In this document: piece by piece, positions 1-4,816 of the stretch | Numbering within the stretch: position 1 is the first letter of the stretch | Layout: each line of letters starts with the position of its first letter | DNA from: Acholeplasmataceae bacterium | GTDB lineage: Bacteria; Bacillota_I; Bacilli_A; Izemoplasmatales; Hujiaoplasmataceae | Assembly: GCA_012515085.1 (NCBI GenBank) | Contig: JAAYZB010000219.1 | Span: 1 to 12,118 of the forward strand | DNA length: 12,118 nucleotides | Direction: 5' to 3' | Program-made: the position numbers and the translations under genes | The notes under the pieces: generated by a model | What the model was told of the DNA's origin: nothing | The model's database searches: none | What the model saw: the letters and a program-made list of their open reading frames with translations, nothing else

Positions 1-11
1 GAGGTAAGACA

Positions 12-269
12 ATGGAGCAAGTCACCTTTTCAAGGGTCGCCCCTGTCAAGGATGCGGTCCTCGTCTGCATCGACGATAAAAAAGGAATTTACAAATACAT
101 CCCACTGGATCAGGTCAAGATTCAGGGAGAAACGCTTCAAGAGTTTTTTACCAGGAAAGACAAGACGATTAACCTGCTTGAAAACAGGATCAGAGAGTGC
201 GAGATTGCTCTCGGCATCAACATCGATTTGGCGGTCATGACCGCAGAAGGAGTGAGTGACGACTTATGA
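12..269 (+). CDS. Small hypothetical phage protein, 85 aa
   Basis: I do not recognise this family. The protein is soluble-looking, with a probable beta-rich first half (residues 1-37) and a helical, charged second half around residues 45-70 (KTINLLENRIRECEIALG) that could form a short coiled coil. No signal peptide or membrane segment is visible. The start is supported by a GAGGTAAG ribosome-binding site at the very beginning of the window, so the gene appears complete. Its stop overlaps the next start in an ATGA arrangement (266-269), which implies translational coupling with the membrane-protein genes that follow. It may be an accessory subunit or a late phage gene product, but nothing in the sequence settles this. 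Confidence 0.75.
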   Translation: MEQVTFSRVAPVKDAVLVCIDDKKGIYKYIPLDQVKIQGETLQEFFTRKDKTINLLENRIRECEIALGINIDLAVMTAEGVSDDL

Positions 270-1051
270 TTAAAGTCAAAGTATTATTTATAGCCTTGCT
301 GGCTGTGCTATTGCTAGCATTCACAGTTCCTCCGAAGGTTTTTGCTGCGGAGATCACAACAGAGCCGGAGATCACGGAAGAAGTGATCACAACTGCAGTT
401 GAAGACATCGAGATCATCATTGAGGACGACAAGATCATCATCGGTGGATTCGAGTTATCAAAAGACGAAGCTATCGCTTTTTTATCAGATGTGTTGGAGG
501 TTTATGCCGGGGATCTGTTGACAGTACTGGGAATTCCCGCGGCGATTTTGGCATCTTTACTTGTCGGTCTTTTGATATTTGGATTAAAGAAGCTGACCGA
601 CTATATTAAAGAACTTCGGGAAGCGAAAAAGACCAATCAAGGCATCTCATCGACAAATACGGAAGTTAAGAAAGAGATCCAAACATTAGCGACAAACAAC
701 GCAAAAGCCGATGCTCGAGCTGCGAAGTCTGAAGCTATGAATGCTGTGATCCTGGACGCACTCGTCACAATCACGGCAAACTCGTCTAACGAATCAATAG
801 CGGCCTATGGAGCGCACTTGAAGACCGCGTCGGAAAAGGTTCTAGCTATGCCCGACACCGTCGATGAGAGCGCCATCAGAAAGATATTTGCGGATGCCAC
901 CGAGAATGTCGCAAAGCAAGTTGTCGGCAACACAATCAAAGCGGCCAAGGAAAAGAAAGAAGCCCTGATCGAACAGGTCAAGGCGCAAAAAGCGAAACTC
1001 TTTGCATCGCTGAATGAAACGCCCAAAGACCCGGCTAAAAACGAAGGATAG
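266..1051 (+). CDS. Predicted secreted/membrane-anchored protein with signal peptide and cytoplasmic coiled coil, 261 aa
   Basis: Family not recognised; the topology is clear. Residues 1-28 form a classical signal peptide (basic MIKVK, hydrophobic core 6-21, cleavage-like VFA-A at 25-28). A short, strongly acidic and Ile/Thr/Glu-rich segment follows (29-60). One transmembrane helix lies at about 86-107 (rich in Leu, Ala, Ile and Gly) and is followed by basic residues KKL. The remaining ~150 residues are Lys/Ala/Glu-rich and helical, probably a cytoplasmic coiled coil. This suggests a type I membrane protein with a small acidic external domain and a long internal helical tail. The start overlaps the upstream stop (ATGA). 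The next gene begins 10 bases after this one ends. Function unknown; a role in a phage-encoded envelope complex is inference. Confidence 0.8.
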   Translation: MIKVKVLFIALLAVLLLAFTVPPKVFAAEITTEPEITEEVITTAVEDIEIIIEDDKIIIGGFELSKDEAIAFLSDVLEVYAGDLLTVLGIPAAILASLLVGLLIFGLKKLTDYIKELREAKKTNQGISSTNTEVKKEIQTLATNNAKADARAAKSEAMNAVILDALVTITANSSNESIAAYGAHLKTASEKVLAMPDTVDESAIRKIFADATENVAKQVVGNTIKAAKEKKEALIEQVKAQKAKLFASLNETPKDPAKNEG

Positions 1052-1061
1052 GTGATCCGCC

Positions 1062-1481
1062 ATGACGGATAAACAAAAATACTACCTCTGGGCGGCGATC
1101 AAGTACCTCTTGATGTTTTTTGTACCACTCCTAACAGCAGGACTGATCTGGGGGGTGCTCAAGGAACCGGCCAACAATACAGTTCTCGGGCGCTGGGCAC
1201 TCGGAGCATTCATCATCGGGCTTCTTGCGCTCATGTTCGCAAGCGACTTCATAAAAGCGCAGATCGAGCAAATCAAGCTGGATAAAAAAGTCGTTTTTAT
1301 CCGCAACCACGCCTTCCTGTTTTTGGGGATTGCCCTTGTTCTTTGGCTGGCGACATTGGTCGCAAAAGACGCTATAACATTCAGCCTGATCTCGGGCGGA
1401 AGCCACCTGCTGGCATGGATCGCTGAAAAGATCGAAAAGAAGTATTACAGACTCTGGAAACCGGTGACGAGCAATGAGTGA
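1062..1481 (+). CDS. Predicted polytopic membrane protein, 139 aa
   Basis: I do not recognise this protein. Hydrophobic stretches at residues ~11-33, ~42-61, ~80-101 and, more weakly, ~104-120 suggest three or four transmembrane helices. The loop between helices 2 and 3 (KAQIEQIKLDKK) and the C-terminal tail (EKIEKKYYRLWK) are basic and probably cytoplasmic. A weak Shine-Dalgarno AGGTGAT lies about 6 bases before the ATG. The 3' end overlaps the next gene by 8 bases (1474-1481). Size and helix number resemble some phage holins, but a holin normally sits next to an endolysin and none is seen here, so I do not call it one. It more likely works with the membrane proteins encoded on either side. 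Confidence 0.78.
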   Translation: MTDKQKYYLWAAIKYLLMFFVPLLTAGLIWGVLKEPANNTVLGRWALGAFIIGLLALMFASDFIKAQIEQIKLDKKVVFIRNHAFLFLGIALVLWLATLVAKDAITFSLISGGSHLLAWIAEKIEKKYYRLWKPVTSNE

Positions 1482-2730
1482 CGTCTCAAAAAACGAACGC
1501 TTCATGGATAAATTACTGGACCCGAAGACATCAAAGGAATCGGTGGCCTTTAATGCCACCATGACAGGGCTTCAACTGCTCGGGCTGTTAGTGATATCAT
1601 TTGTCGGCGCAACGGTCGGGTTCGGGTTCAAGGACTGGCTGGGAACGATTACAAGCTACGACTATTGGATCTCGTTCGTTGTCATGACTGCGGAGCAATT
1701 CTATGCCTACAACGTGGGCTATCAGTTCGCGCTTTCGCTGATGCTCAACACAGACAAGTACAGGGAAGCGGTCCAGGAATCTGATGACATCCTCGAAGGG
1801 GTCTTTACGGTAAAACAAGATGGATCTGTGGAATGGGTCCGCAAGCCGCTTAAAGAGGACTCGGCGATCATCGGCATCGTGGTCGACGAAATGAACCTGG
1901 AAGAACGTGAGCGCCTGTTCCGGATCACGATCCAAAAGGCCGTTGACAAACTCAAATCCAAAAAGAACGACCTCGAAGCCAAAAAAGATAGCCTGGATAA
2001 AAAGAGATATGCGAAGGTTATCCGCTGGGCTGTGGCATGGATCATCAAGATTCGAGTCGCAAGAATCATAAGAAGGATTTCCAAAATCGAGCAGAGGATC
2101 GGCTATCTGAAAGAAAAGCAGACGGACAGGGAATATCTAGAAAGCCTGCCGGACCGGAAGATCCCCGGATATCTGCCAATCGATTCTGCGGCCATTCATT
2201 CAGACCAGGATGAGCCTGACGACAAAGAAACCAAGAGCAAATGGGGAATGCGTAACCGCAAAAAATACGAGAAAAAAGGCGCATTCAAACGAGCGGCATT
2301 TCGATTCTTGGGCGGTATCATCATGCCTTTGGTCGCATGGGGCGCGGTAGCCCTAAAAGGCGGAGCCGTCATGGCCATGATCGTCATGATCATCATGCAA
2401 CTGAGAGCTGGGTGGGCAGGAGCTGTCAAAACTTTTAAGGCCGTCGTCATGTACAACACCTCTCAAAGGTTCAAGGTCCTTAAAGAGATTCAATTCCGGA
2501 TACCCACCGTCAAAAAACGGCTTGATGAAGAAAAGCGGAAAGCGGAAGAGCGTGTGCGGATTGAAGAAGAGAAGAAGAAAGCCTTTGCCAGAGTGCTCGC
2601 AGAGAATGCTGCCAAGCTGCTCATAGGCCCACCGGCACCTCAAAAGCCAATGGTCAGCAAAGAGCCGAATCCGCCCGAGGCAACCTTTGATATTCTCCCT
2701 AAACTAAACCTCACGAAAAGCACCCCTTGA
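1474..2730 (+). CDS. Predicted membrane protein with coiled-coil cytoplasmic domains, 418 aa
   Basis: Family not recognised. Two hydrophobic helices are visible near the N-terminus (about 31-52 and 64-91) and two more at about 280-318 (GGIIMPLVAWGAV and GGAVMAMIVMIIM). Between them lies a highly charged helical region (~145-215, Lys/Arg/Glu-rich with an amphipathic WAVAWIIKIRVARIIRR stretch). A second charged helix follows at ~345-385, and the C-terminus is Pro-rich. The pattern is two membrane hairpins separated by a long cytoplasmic helical domain. Translation probably couples to the upstream gene through the 8-base overlap. The TGA stop (2728-2730) lies in the loop of the transcription terminator, so the last codons KSTP are encoded by the terminator's 5' arm. 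It is the last gene of the left operon. Confidence 0.82.
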   Translation: MSDVSKNERFMDKLLDPKTSKESVAFNATMTGLQLLGLLVISFVGATVGFGFKDWLGTITSYDYWISFVVMTAEQFYAYNVGYQFALSLMLNTDKYREAVQESDDILEGVFTVKQDGSVEWVRKPLKEDSAIIGIVVDEMNLEERERLFRITIQKAVDKLKSKKNDLEAKKDSLDKKRYAKVIRWAVAWIIKIRVARIIRRISKIEQRIGYLKEKQTDREYLESLPDRKIPGYLPIDSAAIHSDQDEPDDKETKSKWGMRNRKKYEKKGAFKRAAFRFLGGIIMPLVAWGAVALKGGAVMAMIVMIIMQLRAGWAGAVKTFKAVVMYNTSQRFKVLKEIQFRIPTVKKRLDEEKRKAEERVRIEEEKKKAFARVLAENAAKLLIGPPAPQKPMVSKEPNPPEATFDILPKLNLTKSTP

Positions 2731-2747
2731 TTTGGGGTGCTTTTTTT
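2716..2747 (+). terminator. Strong intrinsic terminator of the left operon
   Basis: The AAAAGCACCCC arm (2716-2726) pairs perfectly with GGGGTGCTTTT (2734-2744) around a 7-base loop, and a run of seven T follows from 2741. The GC-rich core and T tract make this a textbook rho-independent terminator. The stop codon of the 418-aa gene sits inside the loop. Confidence 0.95.
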
Positions 2748-2770
2748 ATTGGGTAAAAATATATAAAAAG

Positions 2771-2800
2771 CATTCAAAAAAAGAGGGTAATCAGCCCTCT
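2771..2800. repeat. Left copy of 30-base direct repeat (gene 3' end plus terminator stem)
   Basis: This stretch matches 4470-4499 at 29 of 30 positions; only 2794 (G) differs from 4493 (T). It contains AGAGGG/CCCTCT, a hairpin with a 7-base loop, and in one frame reads AFKKRG-stop, mirroring the last residues SFKKRG-stop of the excisionase-like gene at 4307-4489. Here the hairpin lacks a proper T tract on the + strand (AATTATT), but read on the - strand it is followed by a T run. No reading frame extends upstream (TAA at 2764-2766), so this is a relic of a gene end and not a gene. Confidence 0.9.
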
Positions 2801-2832
2801 AATTATTTATTAAAAAAAGCATTGAAAAACCC

Positions 2833-2861
2833 TTGACAATAAAATATAGGCATGGTATGAT
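2833..2861 (+). promoter_or_regulatory. Extended -10 sigma-A promoter of the accessory cassette
   Basis: A perfect -35 box TTGACA (2833-2838), a 17-base spacer and a -10 box TATGAT (2856-2861) preceded by TGG, which gives an extended -10 (TGn). Transcription should start at about 2867-2869. The promoter lies directly after the two upstream terminator-like hairpins, so the cassette downstream appears to be transcribed independently of the left operon. Confidence 0.85.
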
Positions 2862-2867
2862 ATAAGT

Positions 2868-2892
2868 GTGGGTAAATGGGGCATTTACTCAC
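2868..2892 (+). promoter_or_regulatory. Stem-loop/palindrome at the predicted transcription start
   Basis: GTGGGTAAATG (2868-2878) pairs with CATTTACTCAC (2882-2892) over 11 positions with a single G-U pair and a GGG loop. Because the promoter predicts initiation at about 2868, the transcript should begin with this hairpin, which could shield the 5' end from decay. As DNA it is a 25-bp near-perfect palindrome across +1, so it could equally be an operator for a dimeric repressor. Confidence 0.6.
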
Positions 2893-2927
2893 TCGCAAAA
2901 AAAAATAAACGTGAAAGGAGAACGGAG

Positions 2928-3104
2928 ATGCAAGCACAAATTAGAAAAATACTTGAAGGCGCAAAAGCAAGATACAACATGACAGAAGAGCAATACAAAG
3001 CAGTCCTTCAAACCGTTAATGAAGTGATATCTGAAAACGCAACAAAATCAGACGACCACGATGAAGTTATTCAGATGATCAAAGAAGCATACGGAGAGAT
3101 TTAG
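2928..3104 (+). CDS. Small acidic helical protein, 58 aa, first gene of the cassette
   Basis: Not recognised. Starting at MQAQIRKILEG, the protein is short, charged and predicted almost fully helical (two helices around residues 3-35 and 43-56), with no Cys and no membrane segment. The ATG at 2928 is chosen because a good GAAAGGAGAACGGAG ribosome-binding region precedes it. An upstream in-frame GTG at 2868 lies at the predicted transcription start inside a hairpin and could not be translated normally. Being first after a strong promoter it should be highly expressed. Small helical phage early proteins of this type are often host-protein inhibitors, but that is only a possibility here. Confidence 0.7.
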   Translation: MQAQIRKILEGAKARYNMTEEQYKAVLQTVNEVISENATKSDDHDEVIQMIKEAYGEI

Positions 3105-3110
3105 TTGGTT

Positions 3111-3153
3111 AAGCATATCAGGTTTTCCTGATGTGCTTTACGAGGTAAACCTC
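3111..3153 (+). promoter_or_regulatory. Two intergenic RNA hairpins
   Basis: AAGCATATCAGG (3111-3122) pairs with CCTGATGTGCTT (3127-3138) over 12 positions (one G-U) with a TTTT loop. It is followed by GAGG-TAAA-CCTC (3142-3153). No T tract follows the large stem, so it does not look like a full terminator. It may act as an RNA processing or stability element or partial attenuator between the first two cassette genes. Confidence 0.6.
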
Positions 3154-3182
3154 AGAAAATAAAACGAAAGGGTGGGCTTAGA

Positions 3183-3560
3183 ATGTATAAAGAATACAAC
3201 GCACATCCAAAAGGAATCAAAACCACTGACTGTGTGGTTAGAGCAATCAGCACCGCATTTAACAAAGACTACATGGAGTGCAGACGAGAGCTCAATCAAA
3301 AGAAGCGTGAATGGAATTTCACAAGTTACAAAGATACGAAGTTCTTATACGATTATTTGAAGGGTTATCCTAGATTGATTTTCAAAGCAATAAAAGGAGA
3401 ACCAAGAATCAAAGGTAGTGACTTTACAGAGTTGCATCCAAAAGGAACTTACATTTTAAAGATGGCAGGCCATGTTGCTGTGTGCGTCGAAGGAGTGATT
3501 TTGGATACTTGGGATTGTTCATATCGTTCGGTCTATACCGCATGGGAAATAAAAAAATAG
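3183..3560 (+). CDS. Predicted papain-fold cysteine protease-like phage protein, 125 aa
   Basis: The overall pattern matches, from recall, a widespread but uncharacterised family of phage proteins. Near the N-terminus is TTDCVVRAIS (Cys17), followed by a helical segment; near the C-terminus are GTYILKMAGHVAVCVEGVILDTWD (His97, Asp108). Cys at the start of a helix, then His and Asp on adjacent strands, is the circular order of a papain-like catalytic triad, so peptidase, amidase or transglutaminase-type chemistry is plausible but unproven. The substrate is unknown. GAAAGGGTGG about 10 bases upstream supports the ATG at 3183. The gene is in the promoter-driven cassette, after the 12-bp hairpin, and ends just before a leftover 3' end of another gene. 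That position suggests a moron-type accessory function such as host or defence modulation (inference). Confidence 0.72.
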   Translation: MYKEYNAHPKGIKTTDCVVRAISTAFNKDYMECRRELNQKKREWNFTSYKDTKFLYDYLKGYPRLIFKAIKGEPRIKGSDFTELHPKGTYILKMAGHVAVCVEGVILDTWDCSYRSVYTAWEIKK

Positions 3561-3563
3561 TAA

Positions 3564-3598
3564 TTGGGAGCCGGCCAAAGAACACCCAGTGATGTGAT
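3564..3598. repeat. First copy of 35-base repeat: relic of a gene 3' end
   Basis: This matches 4266-4300 at 33 of 35 positions (differences at 3571 and 3581). In one frame (3565-3597) it reads WEPAKEHPVM-stop, against WESAKAHPVM-stop at the end of the 142-aa protein. It begins three bases after the stop of the 125-aa gene, so only the last ten codons of a paralogue, plus its stop, remain. It most likely marks a recombination junction or gene replacement. Confidence 0.85.
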
Positions 3599-3626
3599 AA
3601 GGGCAACCCCCAAAGGAGGAAATAAA

Positions 3627-3797
3627 ATGAACAATGACAGATACGAATTAATCGGAGACTGCGAAGATGAGCAAGGATTCCGAAGTTATGGAATCACACT
3701 TGAAACCTCAAACAACTGGCACGAACTCGTTGATGCTATAAAATATTATCGTGATCATACCTTATGGTTTAATCTTCAAATTTTAGTCCGAAAATAA
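3627..3797 (+). CDS. Small hypothetical protein, 56 aa
   Basis: Not recognised. The protein (MNNDRYELIGDCEDEQGF...) is acidic in its first third and looks like an alpha/beta mini-domain, with a helix around NNWHELVDAIKYYRD (residues ~29-43) and a C-terminal strand. The ATG at 3627 is preceded by an excellent AAAGGAGGAAATAAA site; longer in-frame starts would run back through the relic repeat and are rejected. The AAAGGAG(G/A)AAATAAA-ATG leader is almost identical to that of the 142-aa gene downstream, consistent with cassette genes sharing duplicated ends. Function unknown. Confidence 0.65.
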   Translation: MNNDRYELIGDCEDEQGFRSYGITLETSNNWHELVDAIKYYRDHTLWFNLQILVRK

Positions 3798-3802
3798 TCG
3801 AA

Positions 3803-3840
3803 ACCGCCACAAGGCGGTCAAGCGGAATCGCCGCCCGCTT
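3803..3840 (+). promoter_or_regulatory. Tandem GC-rich hairpins between cassette genes
   Basis: ACCGCC-ACAA-GGCGGT (3803-3818) is immediately followed by AAGCGG (3820-3825) pairing with CCGCTT (3835-3840). No T tract follows. Two GC-rich hairpins in an otherwise A/T-rich gap suggest an RNA stability, processing or translation-control element ahead of the 142-aa gene. Confidence 0.55.
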
Positions 3841-3870
3841 CTGATGAGATAGGCGAAAGGAGAAAATAAA

Positions 3871-4299
3871 ATGTTATATCAAGTAATGGTGTCTGAATTA
3901 AAGAACGGCTACGAAAATGGCGATATTGTTTTTCAGACGACTAACAAAAAAGAGGCTATCCAGTACCTACATAGATTTGCGAAAATCAAAGAACCAGAAG
4001 ATTATCGTATTGGGGTGCATTATCAAGCCTATGTGATTGAAAAAGATTCCCACGGAGATGTGATCGATCAGCGCTGGATTCCCAACGCTATCCAGCCTCA
4101 AAGATTAGTCAGAAATGAATACGGCAGAATAATTGACTTTGCTGCTGCTGTAATTTTGATGGATGATGATTTGCGAGAAGACATTCATCAGAAACTTGCT
4201 CCGTGTTCGGATCAAAGATTTTTCAACGCTTATGCAAAGGCCCACGCTCAAAGATTTAATGAGATTTGGGAGTCGGCCAAAGCACACCCAGTGATGTGA
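3871..4299 (+). CDS. Conserved hypothetical mobile-element protein, 142 aa
   Basis: Function unknown. The C-terminal half carries a motif I recall from uncharacterised proteins of clostridial phages and integrative elements: ILMDDDLREDIHQKLAPCSDQRFFNAYAKAH (residues ~96-125). Similar MDD-LRE-H-LAPC-FF-Y--AH segments recur there without assigned function. The N-terminal half looks like an alpha/beta domain containing a LYQVMVSELKNGYENG beginning. There is no membrane segment. GAAAGGAGAAAATAAA gives a strong ribosome-binding site. The last ten residues (WESAKAHPVM) are duplicated as a relic at 3565-3597, so a paralogue probably once stood upstream. The TGA is followed at once by the excisionase-like gene, probably translated by reinitiation. 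Confidence 0.75.
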   Translation: MLYQVMVSELKNGYENGDIVFQTTNKKEAIQYLHRFAKIKEPEDYRIGVHYQAYVIEKDSHGDVIDQRWIPNAIQPQRLVRNEYGRIIDFAAAVILMDDDLREDIHQKLAPCSDQRFFNAYAKAHAQRFNEIWESAKAHPVM

Positions 4300-4300
4300 T
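4266..4300. repeat. Second copy of 35-base repeat, within the 142-aa gene 3' end
   Basis: This is the intact-gene copy of the repeat at 3564-3598 (33/35 identical). It encodes the WESAKAHPVM end and the stop of the 142-aa protein. Beyond the repeat the two loci keep only a short GGCAA similarity. Confidence 0.85.
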
Positions 4301-4306
4301 GTGGCA

Positions 4307-4489
4307 ATGAACATGTCAGCCAAGGATGCAGCAGAATATCTGGGCGTATCCAGACAACGAGTGTCGCAGTTGATTAAAGTGGGTAAGTTAAAGGTAATTG
4401 GCAATGCTATTGATTACAATTCGGTTGTTGAGTATTTATCAACCCGCAGAAACGGCAGACCGCTTGGATCATTCAAAAAAAGAGGGTAA
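4307..4489 (+). CDS. Excisionase/MerR-like helix-turn-helix DNA-binding protein, 60 aa
   Basis: The sequence SAKDAAEYLGVSRQRVSQLIKVGKLKVIGNAIDYNSVVEYLSTRR is a standard small winged-helix/HTH domain of the excisionase/MerR-like class (HTH_17 type). Helix AAEYLGV, recognition helix SRQRVSQLIKVGKL and wing KVIGNAIDY lie within residues 4-46, followed by a basic tail ending in KKRG. Such proteins act as excisionases or small transcription factors. There is no clear Shine-Dalgarno; starts at 4301 (GTG), 4307 (ATG) and 4313 (ATG) are all possible, 1-13 bases after the upstream TGA, so translation probably depends on reinitiation. I choose 4307 as the first ATG. The TAA stop lies in the loop of the terminator. 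With no integrase in view, a cassette regulator is as likely as an excisionase. Confidence 0.8.
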   Translation: MNMSAKDAAEYLGVSRQRVSQLIKVGKLKVIGNAIDYNSVVEYLSTRRNGRPLGSFKKRG

Positions 4490-4499
4490 TCATCCCTCT
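4470..4499. repeat. Right copy of 30-base direct repeat
   Basis: This is the intact copy of the repeat at 2771-2800 (29/30 identical). It covers the last codons of the excisionase-like gene and the stem of its terminator. The two copies bracket the whole promoter-to-terminator accessory cassette. Confidence 0.9.
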
Positions 4500-4503
4500 T
4501 TTT
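4477..4503 (+). terminator. Intrinsic terminator of the accessory cassette
   Basis: AAAAAGAGGG (4477-4486) pairs with CCCTCTTTTT (4494-4503) around a 7-base loop, ending in a five-T tract. The loop begins with the TAA stop of the excisionase-like gene, the same design as the terminator at 2716-2747. The A-rich left arm also makes it usable on the - strand. Confidence 0.88.
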
Positions 4504-4608
4504 ATTGCTTATGAAAAATATCGTTCCATTCATGCATCTCCTCCAATACTCGCAATGGAAGGGTGGTTCCATAAAAGCGCAAAAATGTCGGAAAAAGTAA
4601 AAAATCTA
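4504..4608. other. Gene-free spacer before the early promoter
   Basis: No convincing gene is seen. The spacer holds a 7-base inverted repeat TTCCATT (4524-4530)/AATGGAA (4554-4560) with a 23-base gap, and a nearby GGAA/TTCC pair (4557-4570). It also has a CTCCTCC run that, on the - strand, resembles a ribosome-binding site. These could be regulator-binding sites, but evidence is slight. Confidence 0.35.
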
Positions 4609-4637
4609 TTGACTTGTACGACAACGATATTTATAAT
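4609..4637 (+). promoter_or_regulatory. Consensus early promoter
   Basis: TTGACT (4609-4614), a 17-base spacer, and a perfect TATAAT (4632-4637). It drives the 45-aa gene and the Cro-like regulator and may also supply the recombination and replication operon, since no strong terminator intervenes before 5181. Confidence 0.88.
4614..4624. promoter_or_regulatory. Candidate operator within the early promoter spacer
   Basis: TTGT-ACG-ACAA is a short dyad lying between the -35 and -10 boxes, where a bound repressor would block RNA polymerase. The Cro/XRE-type protein encoded at 4817 is the obvious candidate. Only four bases per arm match, so the call is tentative. Confidence 0.35.
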
Positions 4638-4674
4638 GAGCGTGTAAGGACAAATAAAACCAAAAGGAGGAACA

Positions 4675-4812
4675 ATGATGCAGATAACGGAACGAGAACA
4701 TTGGCTTTTGTTTCAAAATTATTGCATGATAAATCGGCTGAAAATGTCATCGGGGAATGCAGTGAAAATGTTTTGTGAGTTTTCTAAAAATCATTACATA
4801 GTAAAGGGGTGA
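4675..4812 (+). CDS. Small hypothetical protein, 45 aa
   Basis: Not recognised. The frame opens with ATG-ATG (4675/4678) right after a perfect AAAAGGAGG site at 4662-4670 and about 38 bases after the -10 box TATAAT, so expression is well supported despite the size. The protein (MMQITEREHWLLFQNYC...) is probably helical, with several aromatic and three Met residues and a basic C-terminal end (SKNHYIVKG). There is no membrane helix. Its stop lies 4 bases before the regulator gene, so the two are cotranscribed. It could be an early regulator or antirepressor-type peptide, but nothing visible confirms this. Confidence 0.6.
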   Translation: MMQITEREHWLLFQNYCMINRLKMSSGNAVKMFCEFSKNHYIVKG

Positions 4813-4816
4813 TTAA

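Noticed and set aside
1062..1481. Holin call for the 139-aa membrane protein
   Set aside because: Helix count and size would allow it, but no endolysin or lysis context is present.
1131..1562. 143-aa - strand frame opposite the membrane-protein genes
   Set aside because: It spans two real overlapping + strand genes, has no recognisable domain and is against the direction of every supported gene.
2765..2829. Short repeat AAAAAGCATT(C/G)AAAAA at 2765-2780 and 2814-2829 before the cassette promoter, as operator pair
   Set aside because: Mostly A tracts in an A/T-rich spacer; too low in complexity to claim as regulator sites.
2868..2927. In-frame GTG extension that would make the first cassette protein 78 aa
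   Set aside because: The GTG is at the predicted transcription start and inside a stem-loop, with no room for a ribosome-binding site. The ATG at 2928 has a strong one.
3564..3626. N-terminal extension of the 56-aa gene
   Set aside because: It would run through the leftover repeat in a different frame and starts at TTG without a ribosome-binding site. ATG 3627 follows AAAGGAGG.
4414..4533. 39-aa antisense frame on the - strand with a GGAGGAG ribosome-binding-like site 6 bases before its ATG
   Set aside because: It reads through the terminator hairpin and the antisense of the excisionase-like gene, and no convincing - strand promoter precedes it. The purine-rich site is probably chance.
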